Shown here: positions 35,701 through 48,919 of the stretch, in pieces
Position numbering within the stretch: the first letter of the stretch is position 1
Layout of the letters: the number at the start of each line of letters is the position of its first letter
Assembly (NCBI GenBank): GCA_963580455.1
Contig: OY756972.1
Span: 821,001 to 885,000, forward strand
Direction of reading: 5' to 3'
From: Euonymus europaeus
Lineage: Eukaryota; Streptophyta; Magnoliopsida; Celastrales; Celastraceae
DNA length: 64,000 bases
Translations under genes and position numbers: made by a program
Notes under the pieces: generated by a model
Seen by the model: only the letters and a program-made list of their open reading frames with translations
Databases searched by the model: none
Told to the model about the DNA's origin: nothing

Positions 35701-38625
35701 CTACAATCCTGGCATTTCGGATTTTGATTTCCGAACTCGTCGCTAGTAGGTCTCGATTCACGTATTTTGCCGCGGAATGTGGTTTCTTTACGTAAACGGT
35801 TTTATGAATATCCGTTGACTCCGAGTTCTGAATTCGGTGATTTTTAACTTGATTTCACACTACTTTTCGAGCTCTACAATCCTGGGTTTTCGGTTTTCGA
35901 TTTCAGAACTCGTGGCTAGTAGGTCTCGTTTCACCTAGTTAGCCGCGAAATGTGGTTTCTTTACGTAAACGGTTTTATGACTATCCGTTGACTCCGAGTT
36001 CTGAATTCGGTGATTTTTAGCTTGATTTCACACTACTTTTTGAGCTCTACAATCCTGGGTTTTCGGTTTTCGATTTCAGAACTCGTGGCTAGTAGGTCTC
36101 GTTTCATCTAGTTAGCCGCAAAATGTGGTTTCTTTACGTAAACAGTTTTATGAATATCCGTTGACTCCGAGTTCTGAATTCGGTGATTTTTAGCTTGATT
36201 TCACACTACTTTTCGAGCTCTACAATCTTGGTGTTTCGGATTTTGATTTCAGAACTCGTGGCTAGTAGGTCTCGTTTCACCTAGTTAGCCGCGAAATGTG
36301 GTTTTTTTACGTAAACGGTTTTATGAATATCCGTTGACTCCGAGTTCTGAATTCGGTGATTTTTAGCTTGATTTCACACTACTTTTCGAGCTCTACAATC
36401 CTGGCATTTCGGATTTTGATTTCAGAACTCGTGGCTAGTAGGTCTCGATTCACCTATTTAGCCGCGAAATGTGGTTTCTTTACGTAAACGGTTTTGTGAA
36501 TATCCGTTGACTCCGAGTTCTAAATTCGGTGATTTTTTGCTTGATTACACACTACTTTTCGAGCTCTACAATCCTAGCGTTTCGGATTTTGATTTCAGAA
36601 CTCGTGGCTAGTAGGTCTCGTTTCACCTAGTTAGCTGCGAAATGTGGTTTCTTTACGTAAACGGTTTTATGAATATCCTTTGACTCCGAGTTCTGAATTC
36701 GGTGATTTTTAGCTTGATTTCACACTACTTTTCGAGCTCTACAATCCTGGAATTTCGGATTTTGATTTCAGAACTCGTCGCTAGTAGGTCTCGATTCACG
36801 TATTTTGCCGCGAAATGTGGTTTCTTTACGTAAACGGTTTTATGAATATCTGTTGACTCCGAGTTCTGAATTCGGTGATTTTTAGCTTGATTTCACACTA
36901 CTTTTCGAGCTCTACAATCCCGTGTTTTCGGTTTTCGATTTCAGAACTCGTGGCTAGTAGGTCTCGTTTCACCTAGTTAGCCGCGAAATGTGGTTTCTTT
37001 ACGTAAACGGTTTTATGAATATCCGTTGACTCCGAGTTCTGAATTCGGTGATTTTTAGCTTGATCTCACACTACTTTTCGAGCTCTACAATCCTGGGTTT
37101 TCGGTTTTCGATTTCAGAACTCGTGGCTAGTAGGTCTCGTTTCATCAAGTTAGCCGCAAAATGTGGTTTCTTTACGTAAACAGTTTTATGAATATCCGTT
37201 GACTCCGAGTTCTGAATTCGGTGATTTTTAGCTTGATTTCACACTACTTTTCGAGCTCTACAATCTTGGTGTTTCGGATTATGATTTCAGAACTCGTGGC
37301 TAGTAGGTCTCTTTTCACCTAGTTAGCCGCGAAATGTGGTTTCTTTACGTAAACGGTTTTATGAATATCCGTTGACTCCGAGTTCTGAATTCGGTGATTT
37401 TTAGCTTGATTTCACACTACTTTTCGAGCTCTACAATCCTGGCATTTCGGATTTTGATTTCAGAACTCGTGGCTAGTAGGTCTCGATTCACCTATTTAGC
37501 CGCGAAATGTGGTTTCTTTACGTAAACGGTTTTGTGAATATCCGTTGACTTCGAGTTCTAAATTCGTTGATTTTTTGCTCGATTACACACTACTTTTCGA
37601 GCTCTACAATCCTAGCGTTTCGGATTTTGATTTCAGAACTCGTGGCTAGTAGGTCTCGTTTCACCTAGTTAGCCGCGAAATGTGGTTTCTTTACGTAAAC
37701 GGTTTTATGAATATCCTTTGACTCCGAGTTCTGAATTCGGTGATTTTTAGCTTGATTTCACACTACTTTTCGAGCTCTACAATCCTGGCATTTCGGATTT
37801 TGATTTCCGAACTCGTCGCTAGTAGGTCTCGATTCACGTATTTTGCCGCGAAATGTGGTTTCTTTACGTAAACGGTTTTATGAATATCTATTGACTCCGA
37901 GTTCTGAATTCGGTGATTTTTTGCTTGATTACACACTACTTTTCGAGCTCTACAATCCTAGCGTTTCGGATTTTGATTTCAGAACTCGTGGCTAGTAAGT
38001 CTCGTTTCACCTAGTTAGCCGCGAAATGTGGTTTCTTTACGTAAACGGTTTTATGAATATCCGTTGACTCCGAGTTCTGAATTCGGTGATTTTTAGCTTG
38101 ATTTCACACTATTTTTCGAGCTCTACAATGCTGGGTTTTCGGATTTTGATTTCAGAACTCGTGGCTATTTTGTCTCATTTCACCAAGTTAGCCGCGAAAT
38201 GTGGTTTCTTTACGTAAACGGTTTTATGAATATCCGTTGACTCCGAGTTCTGAATTCGGTGATTTTTAGCTTGATTTCACACTACGTTTTGAGCTCTACG
38301 ATCCTGGCATTTCGGATTTTGATTTCAGAACTCGTGGCTAGTAGGTCTCGTTTCACCTAGTTAGCCGCGAAATGTGCTTTCTTTACGTAAACGGTTTTAT
38401 GAATATCCGTTGACTCCGAGTTCTGAATTCGGTGATTTTTAGCTTGATTTCACACTACATTTCGAGCTCTACAATCCTGGAATTTCGGATTTTGATTTCA
38501 GAACTCGTGGCTAGTAGGTCTCGATTCACCTATTTAGGCGCGAAATGTGGTTTCTTTACTTAAACAGTTTTATGAATATCCGTTGACTCCGAGTTCTGAA
38601 TTTGGTGATTTTTAGCTTGATTTCA
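32763..38625 (+). repeat. Satellite stretch with loose multi-monomer periodicity
   Basis: Only satellite monomers are present. About 33.65-35.15 kb matches about 38.30-39.80 kb at offset 4,652 bp (ATGTGCTTTC, the 19-bp-deleted monomer, GAAATTTGG and ACTCGTCGCTAG in the same order). A variant with TTTCCGAACTCGTCGC recurs locally near 35.38, 35.73 and 37.81 kb. Confidence 0.8.
33974..34127 (+). repeat. Monomer with 19-bp deletion (154 bp), copy 1
   Basis: GGTGTTTCGG is followed directly by TGGCTAG, skipping the 19 bp ATTTTGATTTCAGAACTCG. The same junction is seen in monomers starting at 38626, 41721 and 43086. Confidence 0.95.
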
Positions 38626-41620
38626 CACTACTTTGCAAGTTCTACAATCCTGGTGTTTCGGTGGCTAGTAGGTCTCGTTTCACCTAGTTAGCCGCGAAAT
38701 GTGTTATCTTTACGTAAACGGTTTTATGAATATCCGTTGACTCCGAGTTCTGAATTCGGTGATTTTTAGCTTGATTTCACACTACTTTTCGAGCTCTACA
38801 ATCCTTGGTTTTCGGTTTTCCATTTCAGAACTCGTGGCTAGTAGGTCTCGTTTCATCTAGTTAGCCGCAAAATGTGGTTTCTTTACATAAACAGTTTTAT
38901 GAATATCCGTTGACTCCGAGTTCTGAATTCGGTGATTTTTAGCTTGATTTCACACTACTTTTCGAGCTCTACAATCTTGGTGTTTCGGATTTTGATTTCA
39001 GAACTCGTGGCTAGTTGGTCTCGTTTCACCTAGTTAGCCGCGAAATGTGGTTTCTTTACGTAAACGGTTTTATGAATATCCGTTGACTCCGAGTTCTGAA
39101 TTCGGTGATTTTTAGCTTGATTTCACACTACTTTTCGAGCTCTACAATCCTGGCATTTCGGATTTTGATTTCAGAACTCGTGGCTAGTAGGTCTCGATTC
39201 ACCTATTTAGCCGCGAAATGTGGTTTCTTTACGTAAACGGTTTTGTGAATATCCGTTGACTCCGAGTTCTGAATTCGGTGATTTTTTGCTTGATTACACA
39301 CTACTTTTCGAGCTCTACAATCCTAGCGTTTCGGATTTTGATTTCAGAACTCGTGGCTAGTAGGTCTCGTTTCACCTAGTTAGCCGCGAAATTTGGTTTC
39401 TTTACGTAAACGGTTTTATGAATATCCTTTGACTCCGAGTTCTGAATTCGGTGATTTTTAGCTTGATTTCACACTACTTTTCGAGCTCTACAATCCTGGC
39501 ATTTCGGATTTTGATTTCAGAACTCGTCGCTAGTAGGTCTCGATTCACGTATTTAGCCGCGAAATGTGGTTTCTTTACGTAAACGGTTTTATGAATATCT
39601 ATTGACTCCGAGTTCTGAATTCGGTGATTTTTTGCTTGATTACACACTACTTTTCAAGCTCTACAATCCTAGCGTTTCGGATTTTGATTTCAGAACTCGT
39701 GGCTAGTAAGTCTCGTTTCACCTAGTTAGCCGCGAAATGTGGTTTCTTTACGTAAACGGTTTTATGAATATCCGTTGACTCCGAGTTCTGAATTCGGTGA
39801 TTTTTAGCTTGATTTCACACTATTTTTCGAGCTCTACAATCCTGGTTTTTCAGATTTTGATTTCAGAACTCGTGGCTATTTTGTCTCATTTCACCAAGTT
39901 AGCCGCGAAATGTGGTTTCTTTACGCAAACGGTTTTATAAATATCCGTTGACTCCGAGTTCTGAATTCGGTGATTTTTAGCTTGATTTCACACTACGTTT
40001 TGAGCTCTACGATCCTGGGGTTTCGGATTTTGATTTCAGAACTCGTGGCTAGTTGGTCTCGTTTCACCTAGTTAGATGCGAAATGTGGTTTGTTTACGTA
40101 AACAGTTTTATGAATATACGTTCACTTCGAGTTCTGAATTCGGTGATTTTTAGCTTGATTTCACACTACTTTTCAAGTTCTACAATCCTGGTTTTTCGGA
40201 TTTTGATTTCAGAACTCGTGGCTAGTAGGTCTCGTTTCACCTAGTTAGCCGCGAAATGTGGTTTCTTTACGTAAACGGTTTTATGAATATCCGTTGACTC
40301 CGAGTTCTGAATTCGGTGATTTTTAGCTTGATTTCACACTACTTTTCGAGCTCTACAATCCTGAGTTTTCGGTTTTCTATTTCAGAACTCGTGGCTAGTA
40401 GGTCTCGTTTCATCTAGTTAGCCGCAAAATGTGGTTTCTTTACGTAAACAGTTTTATGAATATCCGTTGACTCCGAGTTCTGAATTCGGTGATTTTTAGC
40501 TTGATTTCACACTACTTTTCGAGCTCTACAATCTTGGTGTTTCGGATTTTGATTTCAGAAATCGTGGCTAGTAGGTCTCGTTTCACCTAGTTAGCCGCGA
40601 AATGTGGTTTCTTTACGTAAACGGTTTTATGAATATCCGTTGACTCCGAGTTCTGAATTCGGTGATTTTTTGCTTGATTACACACTACTTTTCGAGCTCT
40701 ACAATCCTAGCGTTTCGGATATTGATTTCAGAACTCGTGGCCAGTAGGTCTCGTTTCACCTAGTTAGCCGTGAAATGTGCTTTCTTTACGTAAACGGTTT
40801 TATGAATATCCGTTGACTCCGAGTTCTGAATTCGGTGATTTTTAGCTTGATTTCACACTACTTTTCGAGCTCTACAATCCTGGAATTTTGGATTTTGATT
40901 TCAGAACTCGTGGCTAGAAGGTCTCGATTCAACTATTTAGCCGCGAAATGTGGTTTCTTTACGTAAACGGTTTTGTGAATATCCGTTGACTCCGAGTTCT
41001 GAATTGGGTGATTTTTTGCTTGATTACACACTACTTTTCGAGCTCTACTATCCTAGCGTTTCGGATTTTGATTTCAGAACTCGTGGCTAGTAGGTCTCGT
41101 TTCACTTAGTTAGCCGCAAAATGTGGTTTCTTTACGTAAACGGTTTTATGAATATCCGTTGACTCCGAGTTCTGAATTCGGTGATTTTTAGCTTGATTTC
41201 ACACTACTTTTCGAGCTCTACAATCCTGTTTTTAAGGATTTTGATTTCAGAACTCGTGGCTAGTTGGTCTCCTTTCACCAAGTTAGCCGTGAAATGTGGT
41301 TTCTTTAATTAAACGGTTTTATGAATATCCGTTGACTCCGAGTTCTGAATTCGGTGATTTTTAGCTTGATTTCACACTAATTTTCGAGCTCTACAATCCT
41401 GGCATTTCTGATTTTGATTTCAGAACTCGTGGCTAGTAGGTCTCGATTAACCTATTTAGCCGCGAAATGTGGTTTCTTTACTTAAACGGTTTTGTGAATA
41501 TCCGTTGACTCCGAGTTCTGAATTCGGTGATTTTTTGCTTGATTACACACTACTTTTTGAGCTCTACAATCCCAGCATTTCGGATTTTGATTTCAGAACT
41601 CGTGGCTAGTAGGTCTCGAT
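38500..41620 (+). repeat. Segmental duplication, left copy (partner about 42.96-46.06 kb, offset 4,460 bp)
   Basis: Markers recur at 4,460 bp: the 19-bp deletion (38653 and 43113), TTACGCAAAC with TTTATAAATATCC (39921 and 44381), the AGATGCG/AGACGCG monomer near 40.07 and 44.53 kb, and CTGTTTTTAAGG (41221 and 45681). The match ends near 46.06 kb, where the block at positions 72-81 switches state. 4,460 is 26 monomers minus two 19-bp deletions. Confidence 0.85.
38626..38779 (+). repeat. Monomer with 19-bp deletion (154 bp), copy 2
   Basis: The junction is the same as at 33974. Distance to that copy is 4,652 bp, that is 27 monomers minus 19 bp. Confidence 0.95.
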
Positions 41621-41864
41621 TCACCTATTTAGCCGCGAAATGTGGTTTCTTTACTTAAACAGTTTTATGAATATCCGTTGACTCCGAGTTCTGAATTCGG
41701 TGATTTGTAGCTTGATTTCACACTACTTTTCAAGTTCTACAATCCTGGTGTTTCGGTGGCTAGTAGGTCTCGTTTCACCTAGTTAGCCGCGAAATGTGTT
41801 TTCTTTACGTAAACGGTTTTATGAATATCCGTTGACTCCGAGTTCTGAATTCGGTGATTTTTAG
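40500..41864 (+). repeat. 8-monomer tandem duplication, first copy (1,365 bp)
   Basis: A series including TTTCAGAAATCG, ATGTGCTTTC, GGCTAGAAGG with ATTCAACTA, GAATTGGG, the TTTTTAAGG monomer, TTTGTAGC and the 19-bp-deleted monomer is repeated 1,365 bp downstream (8 x 173 minus 19). Example pair: CAATCCTGTTTTTAAGG at 41221 and 42586. Block limits are approximate. Confidence 0.85.
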
Positions 41865-41874
41865 CTTGATTTCA
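41721..41874 (+). repeat. Monomer with 19-bp deletion (154 bp), copy 3
   Basis: It has the same junction and is preceded by TTTGTAGCTTG, a variant shared only with the copy at 43086. Confidence 0.95.
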
Positions 41875-43229
41875 CACTACTTTTCGAGCTCTACAATCTT
41901 GGTGTTTCGGATTTTGATTTCAGAAATCGTGGCTAGTAGGTCTCGTTTCACCTAGTTAGCCGCGAAATGTGGTTTCTTTACGTAAACGGTTTTATGAATA
42001 TCCGTTGACTCCGAGTTCTGAATTCGGTGATTTTTTGCTTGATTACACACTACTTTTCGAGCTCTACAATCCTAGTGTTTCGGATTTTGATTTCAGAACT
42101 CGTGGCTAGTAGGTCTCGTTTCACCTAGTTAGCCGCGAAATGTGCTTTCTTTACGTAAACGGTTTTATGAATATCCGTTGACTCCGAGTTCTGAATTCGG
42201 TGATTTTTAGCTTGATTTCACACTACTTTTCGAGCTCTACAATCCTGGAATTTTGGATTTTGATTTCAGAACTCGTGGCTAGAAGGTCTCGATTCAACTA
42301 TTTAGCCGCGAAATGTGGTTTCTTTACGTAAACGGTTTTGTGAATATCCGTTGACTCCGAGTTCTGAATTGGGTGATTTTTTGCTTGATTACACACTACT
42401 TTTCGAGCTCTACCATCCTAGTGTTTCGGATTTTGATTTCAGAACTCGTGGCTAGTAGGTCTCGTTTCACTTATTTAGCCGCAAAATGTGGTTTCTTTAC
42501 GTAAACGGTTTTATGAATATCCGTTGACTCCGAGTTCTGAATTCGGTGATTTTTAGCTTGATTTCACACTACTTTTCGAGCTCTACAATCCTGTTTTTAA
42601 GGATTTTGATTTCAGAACTCGTGGCTAGTTGGTCTCGTTTCACCAAGTTAGCCGTGAAATGTGGTTTCTTTAATTAAACGATTTTATGAATATCCGTTGA
42701 CTCCGAGTTCTGAATTCGGTGATTTTTAGCTTGATTTTACACTAATTTTCGAGCTCTACAATCCTGGCATTTCTGATTTTGATTTCAGAACTCGTGGCTA
42801 GTAGGTCTCGATTCACCTATTTAGCCGCGAAATGTGGTTTCTTTACTTAAACGGTTTTGTGAATATCCGTTGACTCCGAGTTCTGAATTCGGTGATTTTT
42901 TGCTTGATTACACACTACTTTTTGAGCTCTACAATCCTAGCATTTCGGATTTTGATTTCAGAACTCGTGGCTATTAGGTCTCGATTCACCTATTTAGCCG
43001 CGAAATGTGGTTTCTTTACTTAAACAGTTTTATGAATATCCGTTGACTCCGAGTTCTGAATTCGGTGATTTGTAGCTTGATTTCACACTACTTTTCAAGT
43101 TCTACAATCCTGGTGTTTCGGTGGCTAGTAGGTCTCGTTTCACCTAGTTAGCCGCGAAATGTGTTTTCTTTACGTAAACGGTTTTATGAATATCCGTTGA
43201 CTCCTAGTTCTGAATTCGGAGATTTTTAG
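41865..43229 (+). repeat. 8-monomer tandem duplication, second copy (1,365 bp)
   Basis: It repeats the 40.50-41.86 kb series in order. Private changes include GGCTATTAGG near 42,970 and CTCCTAGTTC near 43,202. Confidence 0.85.
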
Positions 43230-46060
43230 CTTGATTTCACACTACTTTTCGAGCTCTACAATCCTGGGTTTTCGGTTTTCCATTTCAGAACTCGTGGCTA
43301 GTAGGTCTCGTTTCATCTACTTAGCCGCAAAATGTGGTTTCTTTACGTAAACAGTTTTATGAATATCCGTTGACTCCGAGTTCTGAATTCGGTGATTTTT
43401 AGCTTGATTTCACACTACTTTTCGAGCTCTACAATCTTGGTGTTTCGGATTTTGATTTCAGAACTCGTGGCTAGTTGGTCTCGTTTCACCTAGTTAGCCG
43501 CGAAATGTGGTTTCTTTACGTAAACGGTTTTATGAATATCCGTTGACTCCGAGTTCTGAATTCGGTGATTTTTAGCTTGATTTCACACTACTTTTCGAGC
43601 TCTACAATCCTGGCATTTCGGATTTTGATTTCAGAACCCGTGGCTAGTAGGTCTCGATTCACCTATTTAGCCGCGAAATGTGGTTTCTATACGTAAACGG
43701 TTTTGTGAATATCCGCTGACTCCGAGTTCTGAATTCGGTGATTTTTTGCTTGATTACACACTACTTTTCGAGCTCTACAATCCTAGCATTTCGGATTTTG
43801 ATTTCAGAACTCGTGGCTAGTAGGTCTCGTTTCACCTAGTTAGCCGCGAAATTTGGTTTCTTTACGTAAACGGTTTTATGAATATCCTTTGACTCCGAGT
43901 TCTGAATTCGGTGATTTTTAGCTTGATTTCACACTACTTTTCGAGCTATACAATCCTGGCATTTCGGATTTTGATTTCAGAACTCGTCGCTAGTAGGTCT
44001 CGATTCACGTATTTAGCCGCGAAATGTGGTTTCTTTACGTAAACGGTTTTATGAATATCTGTTGACTCCGAGTTCTGAATTCGGTGATTTTTTGCTTGAT
44101 TACACACTACTTTTCAAGCTCTACAATCCTAGCGTTTCGGATTTTGATTTCAGAACTCGTGGCTAGTAAGTCTCGTTTCACCTAGTTAGCCGCGAAATGT
44201 GGTTTCTTTACGTAAACGGTTTTATGAATATCCGTTGACTCCGAAGTCTGAATTCGGTGATTTTTAGCTTTATTTCACACTATTTTTCGAGCTCTACAAT
44301 CCTGGTTTTTCAGATTTTGATTTCAGAACTCGTGGCTATTTTGTCTCATTTCACCAAGTTAGCCGCGAAATGTGGTTTCTTTACGCAAACGGTTTTATAA
44401 ATATCCGTTGACTCCGAGTTCTGAATTCGGTGATTTTTAGCTTGATTTCACACTACGTTTTGAGCTCTACGATCCTGGCGTTTCGGATTTTGATTTCAGA
44501 ACTCGTGGCTAGTTGGTCTCGTTTCACCTAGTTAGACGCGAAATGTGGTTTGTTTACGTAAACAGTTTTATGAATATACGTTGACTTCGAGTTCTGAATT
44601 CGGTGATTTTTAGCTTGATTTCACACTACTTTTCAAGTTCTACAATCCTGGTGTTTCGGATTTTGATTTCAGAACTCGTGGCTAGTAGGTCTCGTTTCAC
44701 CTAGTTAGCCGCGAAATGTGGTTTCTTTACGTAAACGGTTTTATGAATATCCGTTGACTCCGAGTTCTGAATTCGGTGATTTTTAGCTTGATTTCACACT
44801 ACTTTTCGGGCTCTACAATCCTGAGTTTTCGGTTTTCTATTTCAGAACTCGTGGCTAGTAGGTCTCGTTTCATCTAGTTAGCCGCAAAATGTGGTTTCTT
44901 TACGTAAACAGTTTTATGAATATCCGTTGACTCCGAGTTCTGAATTCGGTGATTTTTAGCTTGATTTCACACTACTTTTCGAGCTCTACAATCTTGGTGT
45001 TTCGGATTTTGATTTCAGAAATCGTGGCTAGTAGGTCTCGTTTCACCTAGTTAGCCGCGAAATGTGGTTTCTTTACGTAAACGGTTTTATGAATATCCGT
45101 TGACTCCGAGTTCTGAATTCGGTGATTTTTTGCTTGATTACACACTACTTTTCGAGCTCTACAATCCTAGCGTTTCGGATTTTGATTTCAGAACTCGTGG
45201 CTAGTAGGTCTCGTTTCACCTAGTTAGCCGCGAAATGTGCTTTTTTTACGTAAACGGTTTTATGAATATCCGTTGACTCCGAGTTCTGAATTCGGTGATT
45301 TTTAGCTTGATTTCACACTACTTTTCGAGCTCTACAATCCTGGAATTTCGGATTTTGATTTCAGAACTCGTGGCTAGAAGGTCTCGATTCACCTATTTAG
45401 CCGCGAAATGTGGTTTCTTTACGTAAACGGTTTTGTGAATATCCGTTGACTCCGAGTTCTGAATTGGGTGATTTTTTGCTTGATTACACACTACTTTTCG
45501 AGCTCTACTATCCTAGCGTTTTGGATTTTGATTTCAGAACTCGTGGCTAGTAGGTCTCGTTTCACTTAGTTAGCCGCAAAATGTGGTTTCTTTACGTAAA
45601 CGATTTTATGAATATCCGTTGACTCCGAGTTCTGAATTCGGTGATTTTTAGCTTGATTTCACACTACTTTTCGAGCTCTACAATCCTGTTTTTAAGGATT
45701 TTGATTTCAGAACTCGTGGCTAGTTGGTCTCGTTTCACCAAGTTAGCCGTGAAATGTGGTTTCTTTAATTAAACGGTTTTATGAATATCCGTTGACTCCG
45801 AGTTCTGAATTCGGTGATTTTTAGCTTGATTTCACACTAATTTTCGAGCTCTACAATCCTGGCATTTCTGATTTTGATTTCAGAACTCGTGGCTAGTAGG
45901 TCTCGATTCACCTATTTAGCCGCGAAATGTGGTTTCTTTACTTAAACGGTTTTGTGAATATCCGTTGACTCCGAGTTCTGAATTCGGTGATTTTTTGCTT
46001 GATTACACACTACTTTTTGAGCTCTACAATCCTAGCATTTTGGATTTTGATTTCAGAACT
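42960..46060 (+). repeat. Segmental duplication, right copy of 38.50-41.62 kb
   Basis: This is the partner at offset 4,460 bp. Both copies hold AGTTAGCCGTGAAATG followed by TTTAATTAAA, in which the centre of the usual TTTACGTAAA palindrome is replaced. Confidence 0.85.
43086..43239 (+). repeat. Monomer with 19-bp deletion (154 bp), copy 4
   Basis: It has the same junction, 1,365 bp from copy 3 and 4,460 bp from copy 2. Confidence 0.95.
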
Positions 46061-48634
46061 CGTGGCTAGTAGGTCTCGTTTCACCTAGTTAGCCGCAAAA
46101 TGTGGTTTCTTTACGTAAACGGTTTTATGAATATCCGTTGACTCCGAGTTCTGAATTCGGTGATTTTTAGCTTGATTTCACACTACTTTTCGAGCTCCAC
46201 AATCCTGGAATTTCTGATTTTGATTTCAGAACTCGTGGCTAGTAGGTCTCGATTCACCTATTTAGCCGCGAAATGTGGTTTCTTTACGTAAACGGTTTTG
46301 TGAATATCCGTTGACTCCGAGTTCTGAATTCGGTGATTTTTTGCTTGATTACACACTACTTTTTGAGCTCTACTATCCTAGCGTTTCGGATTTTGATTTC
46401 AGAACTCGTGGCTAGTCGGTCTCGTTTTACCAAGTTAGCCGCAAAATGTGGTTTCTTTACGTAAACGGTTTTATGAATATCCGTTGACTCCGAGTTCTGA
46501 ATTCGGTGATTTTTAGCTTGATTTCACACTACTTTTCGAGCTCTACAATCCTGGTGTTTCGGATTTTGATTTCAGAACTCGTTGCTAGTAGGTCTCGTTT
46601 CACCTATTTAGCCGCGAAATGTGGTTTCTTTACTTAAACGGTTTTATGAATATCCGTTCACTCCGAGTTCTGAATTCGGTGATTTTTAGCTTGATTTCAC
46701 ACTACTTTTCGAGCTCTACAATCCTTTGTTTTCGGATTTTGATTTCAGAACTCGTGGCTATTTGGTCTCGTTTCACCTAGTTAGCCGCGAAATGTGGTTT
46801 CTTTACGTAAAAGGTTTTATGAATATCCGTTGACTCCGAGTTCTGAATTCGGTGATTTTTAGCTTGATTTCACACTAGTTAGCCGCGAAATGTGCTTGAT
46901 TACACACTACTTTTCGAGCTCTACAATCCTAGCGTTTCGGATTTTGATTTCAGAACTCGTGGCTAGTAGGTCTCGTTTCACCTAGTTAGCCGGGAAATGT
47001 GGTTTCTTTACGTAAACGGTTTTATGAATATCCTTTGACTCCGAGTTCTGAATTCGGCGATTTTTAGCTTGATTTCACACTACTTTTCGAGCTCTACAAT
47101 CTTGGTGTTTCGGATATTGATTTCAGAACTCGTGGCTAGTAGGTCTCGTTTCACCTAGTTAGCCGCGAAATGTGGTTTCTTTACGTAAACGGTTTTATGA
47201 ATATCCGTTGACTCCGAGTTCTGAATTCGGTGATTTTTAGCTTGATTTCACACTACTTTTCGAGCTCTACAGTCCTGGCATTTCGGATTTTGATTTCAGA
47301 ACTCCTGGCTAGTAGGTCTCGATTCACCTATTTAGCCGCGAAATTTGGTTTCTTTACGTAAACGGTTTTGTGAATATCCGTTGACTCCGAGTTCTGAATT
47401 CGGGGATTTTTTGCTTGATTACACACTACTTTTCGAGCTCTACTATCCTAGCATTTCGGATTTTGATTTCAGAAGTCGTGGCTAGTAGGTCTCGTTTCAC
47501 CTAGTTAGCCGCGAAATGTGGTTTCTTTACGTAAACGGTTTTATTAATATCCGTTGACTCCGAGTTCTGAATTCGGTGATTTTTAGCTTGATTTCACACT
47601 ACTTTTCGATCTCTACCATCCTGTATTTTTGGATTTTGATTTCAGAACTCGTGGCTAGTTGGTCTCGTTTCACCTAGTTAGCCGCGAAATGTGGTTTCTT
47701 TACTTAAACAGTTTTATGAATATCCGTTGACTCCGAGTTCTGAATTCGGTGATTTTTAGCTTGATTTCACACTACTTTTCGAGCTCTACAATCCTGGCAT
47801 TTTGGATTTTGATTTCAGAACTCGTGGCTAGTAGGTCTCGATTCACCTATTTAGCCGCGAAATGTGGTTTCTTTACGTAAACGGTTTTGTGAATATCCGT
47901 TGACTCCGAGTTCTGGATTCGGTGATTTTTTGCTTGATTACACACTACTTTTCGAGCTCTACAATCCTAGCGTTTCGAATTTTGATTTCAGAACTCGTGG
48001 CTAGTAGGTCTCGTTTCACCTAGTTAGCCGCGAAATGTGGTTTCTTTACGTAAACGGTTTTATGAATATCCGTTGACTCCGAGTTCTGAATTCGGTGCTT
48101 TTTTGCTTTATTACACACTACTTTTCGAGCTCTACAATCCTCGCGTTTCGGATTTTGATTTCAGAACTCGTGGCTAGTAGGTCTCGTTTCACCTAGTTAG
48201 CCGCGAAATGTGGTTTCTTTACGTAAACGCTTTTATGAATAACCGTTGACTCCGAGTTCTGAATTCGGTGATTTTTAGCTTGATTTCACACTACTTTTCG
48301 AGCTCTACAATCCTGGGTTTTCGGATTTTGATTTCAGAACTCGTGGCTAGTTAGTATCCTTTCACCAAGTTAGCCGCGAAATGTGGTTTCTTTACGTAAA
48401 CGGTTTTATGAATATCCGTTGACTCCGAGTTCTGAATTCGGTGATTTTTAGCTTGATTTCACACTACTTTTTGAGCTCTACGATCCTGGCGTTTTGGATT
48501 TTGATTTCAGAACTCGTGGCTAGTTGGTCTCGTTTCACCTAGTTGGCTGCGAAATGTGGTTTCTTTACGTAAACAGTTTTATGAATATCCGTTGACTCCG
48601 AGTTCTGAATTCGGTGATTTTTAGCTTGATTTCA
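46061..48634 (+). repeat. Satellite stretch, mixed monomers
   Basis: Only satellite monomers are present, alternating between the two states of block 72-81 without a clear HOR. It contains the 32-bp monomer remnant at 46873. No gene-like or non-satellite sequence is seen. Confidence 0.8.
46873..46904 (+). repeat. Monomer remnant of 32 bp (141 bp missing)
   Basis: CACTA runs straight into CTAGTTAGCCGCGAAATGTG (monomer positions about 79-98), which then joins GCTTGATTACACACTAC from the monomer end. Two deletions or template jumps are needed, with short shared bases at both joints (CTA and TG/GC). It is the shortest copy in the window. Confidence 0.93.
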
Positions 48635-48783
48635 CACTACTTTTCGAGCTCTACAATCCTGGTGTTTCGGATTTTGATTTCAGAACTCGTTGCTAGTAGG
48701 TCTCGATTCACCTATTTAGCCGCGAAATGTGGTTTCTTTACGTAAACGGTTTTGTGAATATCCGTTGACTTAGCTTGATTTCA
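48635..48783 (+). repeat. Monomer with 24-bp deletion (149 bp), copy 1
   Basis: CCGTTGACT joins TAGCTTG directly, removing 24 bp that hold the EcoRI dyad (positions 137-153) and part of the T-run. This copy differs from the other three by ATTCACCTATTT and TTTTGTGAA states, so its body has been converted or recombined. Confidence 0.95.
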
Positions 48784-48919
48784 CACTACTTTTCGAGCTC
48801 TACAATCCTGGGTTTTCGGTTTTCGATTTCAGAACTCGTGGCTAGTAGGTCTCGTTTCATCTAGTTAGCCGCAAAATGTGTTTTCTTTACGTAAACAGTT
48901 TTATGAATATCCGTTGACT

